From: Thiorhodococcus minor
GTDB taxonomy: Bacteria; Pseudomonadota; Gammaproteobacteria; Chromatiales; Chromatiaceae
NCBI RefSeq assembly: GCF_010820565.1
Contig: NZ_JAAIJQ010000045.1
Span: 1 to 44,368, forward strand
Direction of reading: 5' to 3'
Length of the DNA: 44,368 nt
The translations under genes and the position numbers were made by a program. Below, piece after piece: positions 16,168-24,111 of this stretch (positions are counted from its first letter, which is position 1; every line of letters starts with the position of its first letter). The notes below the pieces were generated by a model. The model searched no databases and was not told where the DNA came from. It saw only the letters and a list, made by a program, of their open reading frames with translations.

Positions 16168-16884
16168 CGTTGCTCCTCCTACTTTCCTGAGTCTTCTTCT
16201 TGTTCCCGCTCAGGCGATGCGCGCGCGAGCGAGCGAGCGAGAGGGCGTCGTTACGTCTCGTCGTTGCGTCTCAATGAGGCACAGCGGATGCTTCCCACCC
16301 TCAGAGCCCAGGGCGGGCTCGGAGCCTAACGGTAGTGGGGGGCGAAAAGTCGGTCAACACCCAAAGACGCGGCGGATGAGCCTCGAGGAAGAGGCAAGCG
16401 CAGGATTGGGAGGCGCCGCGGAAGGGGGCGAGACAAGGGGAACGGCAGCCGTGCGCGCGGTAGAAGGTGGCTAATCGGCGATGCCCGGATGCTCCGGCCC
16501 CTGGCTGTCAAAGACCCTCATCGCATCTGTCTGGACAAGGGCTGCGAGCCAGCGGGGTACTTGACCGACATCCCATCCGCGCATGCTTTGCCGCAATCGA
16601 TGAGTCCGGTGGAATCTGGATTGCAGGGTAGAGGCGACCTGTCGTCGCAGGAGCCAAATCCAGGCTGCCGAGCATCCAAGGCGGCCGGCCTTTTCATTGA
16701 TATATGTCAAACGAAAGGCAGCCCCGCCGAGCCAGTCTAGCCGCATCCGGACCGGCCCCTTGCCGCGGAGCAGGCTACCATGACGGCACTCGGCTCGCGT
16801 GCCTAGGGTCTGGCGGCGCAGATCCGGCTAGCGCGTCCGCGCGCCGACGACTCACGACGAAGGCATTACCCCAGGAGAACTTGG
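16168..16884. other. Long gene-free region upstream of the fcc operon and the DUF302 gene
   Basis: About 700 bases with no convincing gene; open frames here have no recognisable domains. It carries a GCGAGCGAGCGAGCGAG microsatellite near 16220 and an FNR-like dyad at 16697-16710. Divergent promoters for the minus-strand cytochrome operon and the plus-strand DUF302 gene should lie here, but I cannot place -10/-35 boxes with confidence. Confidence 0.55.
16697..16710. promoter_or_regulatory. FNR/Anr-like binding site candidate
   Basis: TTGAT-ATAT-GTCAA is one base away from the FNR consensus TTGAT-N4-ATCAA and is a dyad. It sits in an AT-rich pocket of otherwise GC-rich DNA, 175 bases upstream of the DUF302 ATG and about 530 upstream of the multihaem cytochrome ATG. 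Oxygen-responsive control of sulfur and cytochrome genes would make sense. This is a single site found by eye. Confidence 0.4.
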
Positions 16885-17463
16885 ATGAGATTTGCTCGCA
16901 ATCTGCTCGCCATCATCGGTCTATTGTCCGTGCTCGCGCTGGGCTATGGCTACCTCCGGCTCGCCCCGGCGCTCGCCAGCTTCGACCCTGAGTTTGCGCG
17001 CGTCTACGCTGAGCTCGGTCAGCGTCTCCTGGACAGCGGCGACCCGGGTGTTGCCATGATGTGGTCGGTGCCGGTTGAAGATGGGCTGACCACCGAGGAC
17101 GTGATCGAGTCGATGAAGAGCCTTGCGATCTCCCACAACTTTCTGTTCGTCGGCGAATCGCCCTTTTACAAGCAGATTCAGGCCATCACCGGGGAGGAGT
17201 ACCGCTACGTCAATTTCCTCTCATTCTGCGACGCGCGCATCGGACGCATGATGCTGGAGTATCGCAACGAATACAGTGGCTTCATGCCTTGCCGGATCGC
17301 ACTGGTGGAAGATGCGGAGGGCAATCTGAAGCTCTACAGCATGAATCTCGACCTGATGATCTACGGTGGAAAGGAGCTGCCGCCGGACCTCAAAGCCTCG
17401 GCGATCCGGGTGCGCGAGACGATTCGCGCCATCATGGAAGGAGGGGCCGCCGGCGAGTTCTAG
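16885..17463 (+). CDS. DUF302-domain protein with N-terminal membrane anchor
   Basis: A 192-aa protein. Residues about 5-28 form an uncleaved or cleavable signal segment (LLAIIGLLSVLALGYGYLRL). The DUF302 domain (about residues 55-185) includes LTTEDVIESMKSLAISHNFL and FLSFCDARIGRMMLEYRNEY. DUF302 proteins are a beta-alpha fold of unknown biochemical role, often encoded beside sulfur-oxidation or redox genes. Here it is divergent from the fcc operon across a 717-bp gap and likely faces the periplasm. A GGAG (CAGGAGAACTTGG) lies upstream of the ATG. I assign no enzymatic function. Confidence 0.82.
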   Translation: MRFARNLLAIIGLLSVLALGYGYLRLAPALASFDPEFARVYAELGQRLLDSGDPGVAMMWSVPVEDGLTTEDVIESMKSLAISHNFLFVGESPFYKQIQAITGEEYRYVNFLSFCDARIGRMMLEYRNEYSGFMPCRIALVEDAEGNLKLYSMNLDLMIYGGKELPPDLKASAIRVRETIRAIMEGGAAGEF

Positions 17464-17538
17464 CTGGTACTGCCCATCGGTTGCAGGCCGGCTGTGCCCC
17501 GATCCGCGGCAGGTTGCGGAAAGGCGCGCCGGTGCTGA

Positions 17539-18066
17539 TCAAATCCTTTCCACTCGCCCGGCGAGCAGTCTTCTCGCGACCATGATCAGCACTCCGAGCC
17601 CCAGGCTCCAGAGGCAGAAGCGATGGAGCTGCGTCGTGGAAACCAGCCCGAGAAACGGATTCGAGGCTGCAAACGGGGCCAAGGGTCTCGCATCCGCGTG
17701 CATGATGGCGTCGAGGAGCCAGTGTGAGTAGGCACCGATCAGCGCACCGCTCCAGGCCGCGGTTTGGCTGATCTGCGCTCTGACTGCGAGCCTTTTCGCC
17801 TGGGTAGGGCTGAGCTGCCTGTTCCACCAATGCAAGCTGTGCTCACCAAGGGCCCGTCCTATGAGCCCGCATGTGAAGGCGACCAAGGTGGCCCCGGCAA
17901 GGGTGTTCGTGAAGCCGTGCAAGACGGCGCGATCCGTGAGGGCCCGCGCGACGACTTCCACGTCCATGGCAAGCTGCGCAATTGCAAAGACCGATAGTGA
18001 GAAGGTCGGACCCGTCAGGGACTTGAGGACAGCGCCTGGTCCCAGGTGCAGTGGCGTGAACGGCAT
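17539..18066 (-). CDS. YdjM-family membrane-bound metal-dependent hydrolase-like protein
   Basis: A 175-aa membrane protein. The N-terminus MPFTPLHLGPGA and the internal GAYSHWLLDAIMHADARPLA (about residues 110-129) are typical of the YdjM/DUF457 family, whose conserved histidines and aspartates resemble metal-binding phosphohydrolase motifs. Several hydrophobic stretches span the rest. The family is annotated as inner-membrane, LexA-regulated in E. coli; no LexA box is visible here. The biochemical role is unproven. It converges with the DUF302 gene. Confidence 0.8.
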   Translation of the reverse strand: MPFTPLHLGPGAVLKSLTGPTFSLSVFAIAQLAMDVEVVARALTDRAVLHGFTNTLAGATLVAFTCGLIGRALGEHSLHWWNRQLSPTQAKRLAVRAQISQTAAWSGALIGAYSHWLLDAIMHADARPLAPFAASNPFLGLVSTTQLHRFCLWSLGLGVLIMVARRLLAGRVERI

Positions 18067-18259
18067 GGGCTTGCTCTCGGTCAGGTTTCTTCTGTTGGCT
18101 CTGCTTGGGAGCTGATCGAATGCCAGGAGGGCGATTGGCCCGCGCCTCCTCAGGGGACTGGGCTGATGGCATCTTCATGATGCACTCGAGCGATCGCGCA
18201 TGCCGGACCCTCCTTGATCCGGCGGGGAAGCCGGAGAGGTCGGCACTCCGGGAGCCGGC

Positions 18260-18754
18260 CTAGTGTTTGCTTCCCGTCTTGGGCGGGGTGTTTGCGGTCT
18301 TGGGGTCCAGGTAGGCAGCCAAAGCCTTGAAGCCGCCCTTGAGGATGAAGACCTTGTCGAAGCCGATGTGCCGCAGCGCGGCACCTGCGGCCGTTGCGCG
18401 AGTCCCCGACTTACAGAGCACGATCACGGCCTTGTCGGTCGGGATGCGGGTGAGATTCTGCTCTTGGAAGAGCGCGCTCAGCGGTATGGACAAGGATCCC
18501 GGGACCGCCCCCCCGAAGATCTGCGCCTCGGCGGGCGTGCGTACATCCAAGAGGATCAATGGATCGCCCGCCTTGATTTTGTTGACCATGACTTCCGCGG
18601 TCATGAGATGCAAGGCCTTTCCCGTCTGTGCGCCCACCGCCGGCTCGAACAACTGCGCATAGCTGGCAGCGAGGCCGGCGTCATATGACCAGAGGCTCGA
18701 TGGGGCGGTCGTCAGGCCGAAGACCATCGCCGCCAAGATGAGTCGACGAATCAT
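18260..18754 (-). CDS. Periplasmic single-domain rhodanese-like protein
   Basis: A 164-aa protein with a signal peptide (MIRRLILAAMVFGLTTAPSS) and one rhodanese domain (about residues 50-150). The motif LLDVRTPAEAQIFGGAVPGS is followed by the active-site loop VLCKSGTRATAAG, whose cysteine is the sulfur acceptor. The loop CKSGTR has the six-residue length of sulfurtransferases, not the longer loop of Cdc25-type phosphatases. Periplasmic rhodaneses can carry sulfane sulfur, which fits the nearby sulfide dehydrogenase. A GGAGG-type site lies before the ATG. It stands alone on the minus strand. Confidence 0.88.
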   Translation of the reverse strand: MIRRLILAAMVFGLTTAPSSLWSYDAGLAASYAQLFEPAVGAQTGKALHLMTAEVMVNKIKAGDPLILLDVRTPAEAQIFGGAVPGSLSIPLSALFQEQNLTRIPTDKAVIVLCKSGTRATAAGAALRHIGFDKVFILKGGFKALAAYLDPKTANTPPKTGSKH

Positions 18755-18943
18755 TTCGTACCTCCTTCCTGTTCCTCAGTACTCCCTCTATAAGCATATT
18801 GGCTCCTGCTAATCCTTCCTGCGATGCTCGGGCGTGGAGTGACTTGGCGCATCTTCGGCCGAAAAAGAGGGGGCTTGCGGCGATTCGCTTATCAATCTTC
18901 ATTGAGCCGCAGCGCTTGGGCTCTGGCTCTGGCTCTGGCGCGA

Positions 18944-19134
18944 GGGCGTCGATCATCGATCGGCCCGGCGTCCCGCAAGGGTGGACAAGCGCAGAGACTG
19001 TGAGAGTCATCCAAGCGCACCGCGAAGATCGCAGATTGGTGTAGGTTGGGCCGACGCAGGGGGCCAACAATCAAAGCGTTAGGCTAGCCGCCTACGCAGA
19101 ATTTCTTCACAGTCTCGCGCGCTCGTCCACCCTA
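18944..19134 (-). repeat. Palindromic repeat family B, interrupted by a REPIN-like element
   Basis: Left part 18944-18993, read on the minus strand, gives GCGCTTGTCCACCC and later GATCGATGATCGACGCC, the right half of the B-type repeat seen at 31008-31056 and 41780-41825. Right part 19117-19134 is GCGCGCTCGTCCACCCTA, the reversed left end. The two parts are separated by the family A element, so the A element appears to have inserted into, or been copied with, a B repeat. Confidence 0.6.
18994..19116 (+). repeat. REPIN-like element A, copy 1
   Basis: The element is bounded by perfect 10-bp inverted ends, GAGACTGTGA at 18994 and TCACAGTCTC ending at 19116. Inside is the REP palindrome GTAGGTTGGGCCGACGC, the same as beside the transposase gene at 33986. 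It is about 29 bp shorter than copy 2 at 30856-31007, lacking the internal GTTGGGCTTCGTACATCAGCC.. part. The match outside the deletion is almost perfect. Confidence 0.85.
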
Positions 19135-19297
19135 GCGGGCCAACTGACGATCAAGCCGGCGCGGGCTTGCTGGAATGCCTCCAAAACCGCTCCCGTTTTA
19201 GGGATTCGCGAGCCGGGCGATGTGATAACGGGTTCGCTTCGTCCGCCGGAGGTTTGTGGCAGGATGAGGTGTCGCAAATCGCACGAGCACCTGAGCT

Positions 19298-20965
19298 GTG
19301 TTGACTGATCCCTGTACCAGGCCGCCGGGGCCAGGTAGATCGCGGACTCCCCTGGGGCGGTACCTGCTCCTCTGCGGATTCGGCGCGCTGACCGCTTCCA
19401 CGGCCCAGGCGCAAGATCCTCTCGCCGTTCAGCCGAGCACCTGGCTCGGTATCGGCCCTGAGATCGGTATCTGGCTCGCGCTGCTGTGCGTGGTCCTGCT
19501 GGCCCTGTCTGTCTGGCGGGTGAGCTGGCGCAATCACCGTCTGAACGATGAGCTTCGGCGCGATCGGGTCGCCCATCGCGACCTGGCGGAGAGCGAGGCA
19601 CTCTATCGTCTCCTCACCGAGAGTGCCGGGGACGTCATCTGGATGATCGATCTGGCGACCGATCGGGTCGAGTACATCAGCCCCTCTGTCGAGCGCGTGC
19701 GCGGCTTTACTCCGGAGGAGGTGAAGGCGCAGCCCATGGAAGCCTCCCTAACCCCACAGTCGGCGGTCAAGGTGCAGCGGCTGATCGCCGAGAGCGTCGC
19801 GCGCATTCGCGGCGGCGACATGGAAGCATGTCATGTCACGACGGAGATCGAGCAGCCCTGCAAGGATGGCCGCACCATCAGGAGCGAGGTGGTCACCAGC
19901 TTCCTGCTCGATGAGCAGGGCGAGCCCGCGCGCATCCTCGGAATCACGCGGGACGTCTCTGAGCGCAAGGCGCTCGAGGCGGAGCTGCGCACGCGGCTGG
20001 CGGCCGTGGAAGCAGCGGGCGACGCCATCGTCATCACGGATACGGACGGGCATGTCCTCTACGCCAATCCGGTCTTTACCGCTCAAACTGGCTATGACCT
20101 GGAGGTGGACGGGCACATGCATACCCGTCAGCTCAAGAGCGGCCAGCATGATGACGACTTCTATGATGCGCTGTGGGGGACCGTGCTCGCTGGCGAGCTG
20201 TGGCGCGGCGAGATCATCAACAGGCGCAAGAACGGCGAGCTCTACGAAGAGGAGATGACGATCTCGCCGGTCAAGAACGAAGACGGCGAGATCCAGTGCT
20301 TCGTCGCGGTCAAGCGCGACGTGAGTGAGAAGCGGGCCATGGAGCGCGCCCTCAAGGCCGCCAATGAGCAGCTGCAGGCCAACTTGGATCGCATCAGCCG
20401 TCTTCAGGCCGAGCTGGCGGAGCAGGCGATTCGCGATCCGCTGACGGGGCTTCACAATCGGCGCTACCTCAACGAGACACTGCCGCGCGAGCTGGCTCGG
20501 GCCAAGCACGAGAGCTACAGGCTCACGGCGGCGATGATCGACATCGACCATTTCAAGCAGATCAACGACACCTGGGGTCATCCTGCTGGCGACGAGGTGA
20601 TCAGAGCCCTGGCGAAGCTGCTCCAGGAGCGGTTCCGGGAGGGCGACATCCTGTGCCGCTTCGGTGGTGAAGAGTTCCTCCTGGTGATGCCCCACATCGC
20701 CCAGCAGGTCGGGCTATCCCGGGTCGAATCCATGCGGCGGGAGTTCGCGGATCGCTCGATCCAGACATCAGCGGGAGAGATTCGCGCCACCGTCTCGATC
20801 GGCATCGCCAGCTACCCCGTCGAGGCGCAAACCCCAGAGTCCCTGATCAACCAGGCCGATGCGGCCCTCTACGATGCCAAGCACCTGGGTCGGAACCGCA
20901 CCGAGCTATCCTCCGGCGGCGCAGCTTCCGCGGTCGACAAGGGGCCGTCCATCCCACGGGTGTGA
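19298..20965 (+). CDS. PAS-PAS-GGDEF diguanylate cyclase, membrane-associated
   Basis: A 555-aa signalling protein making cyclic di-GMP from GTP. An N-terminal signal-like segment ends ASTAQAQ (about residue 40), then a single transmembrane helix (about 50-72). Two PAS domains follow (about 100-215 and 225-345, the latter with TDTDGHVLYANPVFTAQTGYDLEV), a short coiled coil, and the GGDEF domain (about 380-540). The active site is GGEEF in CRFGGEEFLLVMP. An RxxD inhibitory site (REGD) sits five residues before it, so product feedback is expected. The start is the GTG at 19298 or the TTG just after it, chosen because it includes the full signal segment; the ribosome-binding site is weak. Confidence 0.9.
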   Translation: MLTDPCTRPPGPGRSRTPLGRYLLLCGFGALTASTAQAQDPLAVQPSTWLGIGPEIGIWLALLCVVLLALSVWRVSWRNHRLNDELRRDRVAHRDLAESEALYRLLTESAGDVIWMIDLATDRVEYISPSVERVRGFTPEEVKAQPMEASLTPQSAVKVQRLIAESVARIRGGDMEACHVTTEIEQPCKDGRTIRSEVVTSFLLDEQGEPARILGITRDVSERKALEAELRTRLAAVEAAGDAIVITDTDGHVLYANPVFTAQTGYDLEVDGHMHTRQLKSGQHDDDFYDALWGTVLAGELWRGEIINRRKNGELYEEEMTISPVKNEDGEIQCFVAVKRDVSEKRAMERALKAANEQLQANLDRISRLQAELAEQAIRDPLTGLHNRRYLNETLPRELARAKHESYRLTAAMIDIDHFKQINDTWGHPAGDEVIRALAKLLQERFREGDILCRFGGEEFLLVMPHIAQQVGLSRVESMRREFADRSIQTSAGEIRATVSIGIASYPVEAQTPESLINQADAALYDAKHLGRNRTELSSGGAASAVDKGPSIPRV

Positions 20966-21006
20966 TCCAACGCGGCATCTAGCGGTCCGCTAAAGCCAGG
21001 GCGCGC

Positions 21007-21030
21007 AAGGCCAGGGCGGGGCCTTCTTGT
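21007..21030 (+). terminator. Hairpin after the GGDEF gene
   Basis: AAGGCC (21007-21012) pairs with GGCCTT (21020-21025) around a 7-base loop, followed by the weak T-rich stretch CTTGT. It lies about 40 bases after the diguanylate cyclase stop and is a plausible but modest intrinsic terminator. Confidence 0.45.
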
Positions 21031-21047
21031 CCGGTTCCAGGGCGGGT

Positions 21048-21112
21048 AAAAAAGACCCGGCGCAGAGTGCCGGGTCGAAAGGTCTCTCGTTGAGAGAGAC
21101 GAGGAGGACAGC
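21048..21112 (-). terminator. Intrinsic terminator module downstream of the aroE-like gene (copy 1)
   Basis: Read on the minus strand: an element containing GUCCUCCUCG, then a small hairpin from GUCTCTC/GAGAGAC, then the stem GACCCGGC...GCCGGGTC (21054-21076) and six T (21048-21053). It is a classical Rho-independent terminator for minus-strand transcription. The 20-base plus-strand block AGAGAGACGAGGAGGACAGC (21093-21112) recurs exactly at the second copy (22175-22194). Confidence 0.85.
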
Positions 21113-21229
21113 TTGGATGCGAAGGCTTGCCTGACGGGGACCTCCATCTTCATCCTGTATCGGCCGGCCGCGGCCTTTCTTTAGCCATGCTTTCTGAAGT
21201 CGGTTAGGTATCGATCGAGGCCGCTGCTT

Positions 21230-22051
21230 TCAAACCGCGCGCGCATGCTCGGAGGCCCGGCGGATCTGGGCCTCGCTCGGTCTCACCCCGGTGTAGAGGG
21301 CGAACTGCTCGGCGGCCTGGAGTGCGATGACCTCGTCGCCCGTGACGACCGTCTTACCTTCCGCTCGCGCAACGCGAATGAGTGGCGTCTCCGGTGGCAT
21401 CGCCACCACGTCGAAGACGGCCTTGGCCTGCCGCACGGCATCCGGCTCGAACGCCAGCGCGTTGCTGTCCGGGCTGCCAGCCATGCCGATCGGCGTCACG
21501 TTGATCAAGAGATCGGCACGCGCGTCGCCAAGCTCCTGACACCAGCGGCAGCCATACCTCTTGGCAAGCTCGGCACCTGTCGTCACGTTGCGCGCGAGGA
21601 TGGTGCCTGTGCGAAAACCCGCGTCCGCGAGCGCGCCGGCCACCGCCTTTGCCATGCCGCCGCTTCCCCGCAAGATGAAACCGAGCTCGGCCGACAGCCC
21701 GTGTGTCTCCAACAGCTGTCTGACCGCAATGTAGTCCGTGTTGTAGCCACACAGATGGCCCTCATGGTTGACGATGGTATTCACCGACGCCAGGGCCCTG
21801 GCCGACGCATCCAGCTCGTCAAGATAAGGCATGCAGGCTTCCTTGTAGGGCATCGAGACGCCACAGCCCCGAATTCCGAGTCCACGCAGGCCGGCGATCG
21901 CGGCCCCCAGATCCCGCGTCGTGAAGGCCTTGCAAATGAAGTCCAGGCTCAGCTCGGCGTAGAGATAGTTGTGGAAACGGGTGCCGATATTGCTGGGTCT
22001 TCCCGCCAGGGAGATGCAGAGGCCTGTGTCTTTGGTGATCTCTCGTGTCAG
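21230..22051 (-). CDS. Shikimate 5-dehydrogenase-like protein (HI0607 type), no standard start codon
   Basis: About 274 aa. Reading in from the upstream in-frame stop (near 22103), the sequence gives EITKDTGLCISLAGRPSNIG, then TRFHNYLYAELSLDF, SMPYKEACMPYLDEL with the catalytic lysine, YNTDYIA with the paired aspartate, and the NADP-binding loop RGSGGMAKAVAGAL. It follows the Haemophilus HI0607 (shikimate dehydrogenase-like) protein throughout. The frame contains no ATG, GTG or TTG before ATG at 21853, which is far too late. Residues where homologues start (MI..KDT) read GAG ATC. CTG at 22051 is the only near-cognate option with a sensible length. Either it uses a weak start or the gene has lost its start. 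It lies behind the fruA terminator. Confidence 0.75.
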   Translation of the reverse strand: MTREITKDTGLCISLAGRPSNIGTRFHNYLYAELSLDFICKAFTTRDLGAAIAGLRGLGIRGCGVSMPYKEACMPYLDELDASARALASVNTIVNHEGHLCGYNTDYIAVRQLLETHGLSAELGFILRGSGGMAKAVAGALADAGFRTGTILARNVTTGAELAKRYGCRWCQELGDARADLLINVTPIGMAGSPDSNALAFEPDAVRQAKAVFDVVAMPPETPLIRVARAEGKTVVTGDEVIALQAAEQFALYTGVRPSEAQIRRASEHARAV

Positions 22052-22134
22052 ATCTGGAGTCCCGATCTCGGGCGCGTTTCTCTCGTCGGAAAGCCCGGCC
22101 CGTCAGTCGCCGGCGACTGGCGTCGGACAGCCAC

Positions 22135-22194
22135 AAAAAAAGACCCGGCGTGCGCCGGGTCGAAACGTATCCACAGAGAGACGAGGAGGACAGC
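22135..22194 (-). terminator. Intrinsic terminator module downstream of fruA (copy 2)
   Basis: On the minus strand: the same GUCCUCCUCG-containing 20-base block as copy 1 (22175-22194), then a stem GACCCGGC-GUGC-GCCGGGTC (22142-22161) and seven T (22135-22141). It lies about 25-85 bases after the fruA stop and ends the fructose operon before the aroE-like gene. Unlike copy 1, it lacks the small GUCTCTC hairpin before the stem. Confidence 0.87.
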
Positions 22195-22219
22195 GCCGAG
22201 TGACGCGCCAGCGGGCCGC

Positions 22220-23998
22220 CTATCTGACGACCGCTCCCGCAAGGCGCGTCACCTTGTTCTCTTCGAGCCTGGGCTTCAAAACCAGAAGCGCAATGGTTGT
22301 GATCAGCGTGCCGGTCAGGATCGCCAGCGCATACCAGCCAAGGTTGGTGACCGCGTTCGGGATCGCCAGCACGAAGACTCCGCCGTGCGGTGCGTGGAGG
22401 CCGACCCCGAAGTACATGGACATGGCGCCCGTGACGGCGGAGCCGAGGATCAGCGCGGGGATGACCCGCAGCGGATCCTTGGCCGCAAAGGGGATGGCAC
22501 CCTCGGTGATGAAGGAGAGCCCCAGTACCCCGGCGGCCTTGCCGGCCTCGCGCTCCGCCTGGGTGAAGCGGCTGCCGCCGACCAGAGTGGCGATGGCGAT
22601 GCCGAGCGGCGGGGTCATGCCGGCCGCCATGACCGCGGCCATGGGCATATAGGTGTCGCTGGTGAGCAGTCCGACGGCGAAGGTGTAGGCGGCCTTGTTG
22701 ATCGGGCCGCCCATGTCGACCGCCATCATGGCGCCGAGGATGAGCCCCAGGATGACGGCATTGGTCGAGCCCATGCCCTGCAGGAAGGCGGTCATGGTGT
22801 CCATGATGGTCTTCACCGGGGCGCCGACCACGTAGATCATCAGCAGCCCGACGGCCAGGGTCGAGAGCAGCGGGATCACCAGCACGGGCTTGAGACCTTC
22901 GAAGTGCTGCGGCAGATTGACCCGGTCGCGAATCACCAGGGCGATGTACCCTGCCAGGAAGCCGGAGATGATGCCGCCCAGGAAGCCGGCCTCCAGATTG
23001 ACCGCGAGCATGCCGCCGATGAGTCCGGGCGTGAGTCCGGGCCGGTCCGCGATGGAGTAGGCGATGTAGCCGGAGAGGATGGGGATCATCAGCTTGAAGG
23101 CCGCGCCGCCGCCGATCTCCATCAGCGCCGCCGCCAGGGTCCCTTCCTCCTTGAAGGCCTCGATGCCGAAGACGAAGGAGAGGGCGATGAGGAGGCCGCC
23201 CGCCACCACGATCGGCAGCATGTAGGAGACGCCCGTGAGCAGATGCTTGTAGGGGCCTTCGAGCGTGCCCTTGGTCGACTTCTCGCCGCCGCCAGCCGAT
23301 GCCTTGCCCGCGGCGACCGTCGCTTCGCGCTTGGCCTTGACGATGACGTCCGCCGCGCCCTTGACCGCCGCGCCGACCGAGGTCGAGTAGAGCCGCTTGC
23401 CAGCGAAGCGCGAGGGGTCGACATGGGTGTCCGCGGCGATGATGACGAGGTCCGCCGCGGCGATGTCTTCATCCGTGAGCTGGTTCTTGGCGCCCACCGA
23501 GCCTTGGGTCTCGACGCTGATGCTGTCGCCGGCGCTCGCGGCGGCCTTCTTGAGCGCGTCCGCGGCCATGAAGGTATGGGCGATCCCGGTCGGGCAGGCC
23601 GTAATGGCGACGATGCGGCGACCGCCTGCCTCAGCGGCGGGCGAGGGTGCCGCCTGAGCCGGTTCGGCGGGCGCCAGTCCGGGCGCCAGTCCGGGCACCA
23701 GGGCGAGCAGCTCTTCGAGCACCGCCTGGGTGTCGCGGATGGCGCGTCCGGTCGAGACGGTCAGCCTTGGCTTGCCCTCGAAAGGCTCCGTCTCGACATG
23801 GATGTCGGCGGCAAAGAGCACCGCATCGGCGGCGGCGATGGTCTCGGGGTCGAGAAGATTCTTCGTGCCCTCTGCGCCGTGGATCTCGACCTGCATCTCG
23901 TGGCCCATGAGCTCTGCGGTGCGTTTGATCGCCTCCGCGGCCATGAGGCTGTGGGCAATGCCCGTCGGGCATGAGGTAACTGCAATGAGCTTGGCCAT
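22220..23998 (-). CDS. fruA: PTS fructose transporter, IIB'-IIB-IIC
   Basis: A 592-aa fructose permease that takes up fructose and releases it as fructose 1-phosphate. It has a degenerate IIB' domain (residues about 1-100, keeping C10 in [10 protein letters not shown]), an Ala/Pro-rich linker, the IIB domain (about 125-225, C135 in [11 protein letters not shown]), and the IIC membrane domain (about 250-585), with [20 protein letters not shown] and [14 protein letters not shown]. Ribosome-binding site GGAG lies 7 bases before the ATG. It is the third gene of fruB-fruK-fruA on the minus strand, separated from fruK by 113 bases that hold an AACCGCAAAGG-type repeat. It ends at the strong terminator above. 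Confidence 0.96.
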   Translation of the reverse strand: MAKLIAVTSCPTGIAHSLMAAEAIKRTAELMGHEMQVEIHGAEGTKNLLDPETIAAADAVLFAADIHVETEPFEGKPRLTVSTGRAIRDTQAVLEELLALVPGLAPGLAPAEPAQAAPSPAAEAGGRRIVAITACPTGIAHTFMAADALKKAAASAGDSISVETQGSVGAKNQLTDEDIAAADLVIIAADTHVDPSRFAGKRLYSTSVGAAVKGAADVIVKAKREATVAAGKASAGGGEKSTKGTLEGPYKHLLTGVSYMLPIVVAGGLLIALSFVFGIEAFKEEGTLAAALMEIGGGAAFKLMIPILSGYIAYSIADRPGLTPGLIGGMLAVNLEAGFLGGIISGFLAGYIALVIRDRVNLPQHFEGLKPVLVIPLLSTLAVGLLMIYVVGAPVKTIMDTMTAFLQGMGSTNAVILGLILGAMMAVDMGGPINKAAYTFAVGLLTSDTYMPMAAVMAAGMTPPLGIAIATLVGGSRFTQAEREAGKAAGVLGLSFITEGAIPFAAKDPLRVIPALILGSAVTGAMSMYFGVGLHAPHGGVFVLAIPNAVTNLGWYALAILTGTLITTIALLVLKPRLEENKVTRLAGAVVR

Positions 23999-24020
23999 GC
24001 TGTTCTCCGGAAGAAGATTG

Positions 24021-24110
24021 AACCGCTAAGGCGCAAAGGGGCACGAAGGTTTCTGGGCTGAGTTGCGCTCCAGAATCCGGCACGCTTGCGTCCGTCGCGC
24101 CTTTGCGGTT
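24021..24110. repeat. Inverted-repeat element, AACCGCAAAGG arms (copy 2)
   Basis: The left arm begins AACCGCTAAGGCGCAAAGG at 24021. The right arm ends CGCGCCTTTGCGGTT at 24110, immediately before the fruK stop codon. It resembles the unit at 12011-12140. Lying inside the fru operon transcript, it could fold into a long stem between fruK and fruA and stabilise the upstream message (inference). Confidence 0.7.
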
Positions 24111-24111
24111 T

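Larger units (their letters stand above)
18755..19297. other. Repeat-filled gap upstream of the GGDEF gene
   Basis: No gene is supported. It contains a run of GGCTCT units near 18918-18938, a reverse-oriented GTAGGGTGGACGAG-type repeat split in two, and inserted between its halves the 123-bp REPIN-like element at 18994-19116. Unique sequence upstream of the GGDEF start at 19298 is about 160 bases and shows no obvious promoter. Confidence 0.6.

Noticed and set aside
16471-16746. Small open frames on both strands between the cytochrome operon and DUF302 gene
   Set aside because: No ribosome-binding sites, no domains, and they overlap each other; the stretch reads as regulatory or intergenic.
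18994-19116. Possible CRISPR repeat because related palindromic units recur in the window
   Set aside because: The units are not regularly spaced and have no spacers of constant length. They match REPIN elements tied to the RAYT gene, and no cas genes are present.
20869-21153. A 94-codon minus-strand frame reading MKMEVPVRQAFASKLSSSS across copy 1 of the terminator module
   Set aside because: It runs through a strong intrinsic terminator and into the antisense of the GGDEF gene. I cannot support it as a protein, though a short leader peptide is not excluded.
21245-23974. A 909-codon plus-strand open frame opposite aroE and fruA
   Set aside because: It is the GC-rich shadow of fruA and the aroE-like gene; it is rich in R, G, D, H and Q with no domain pattern, while the opposite strand has full PTS and dehydrogenase motifs.
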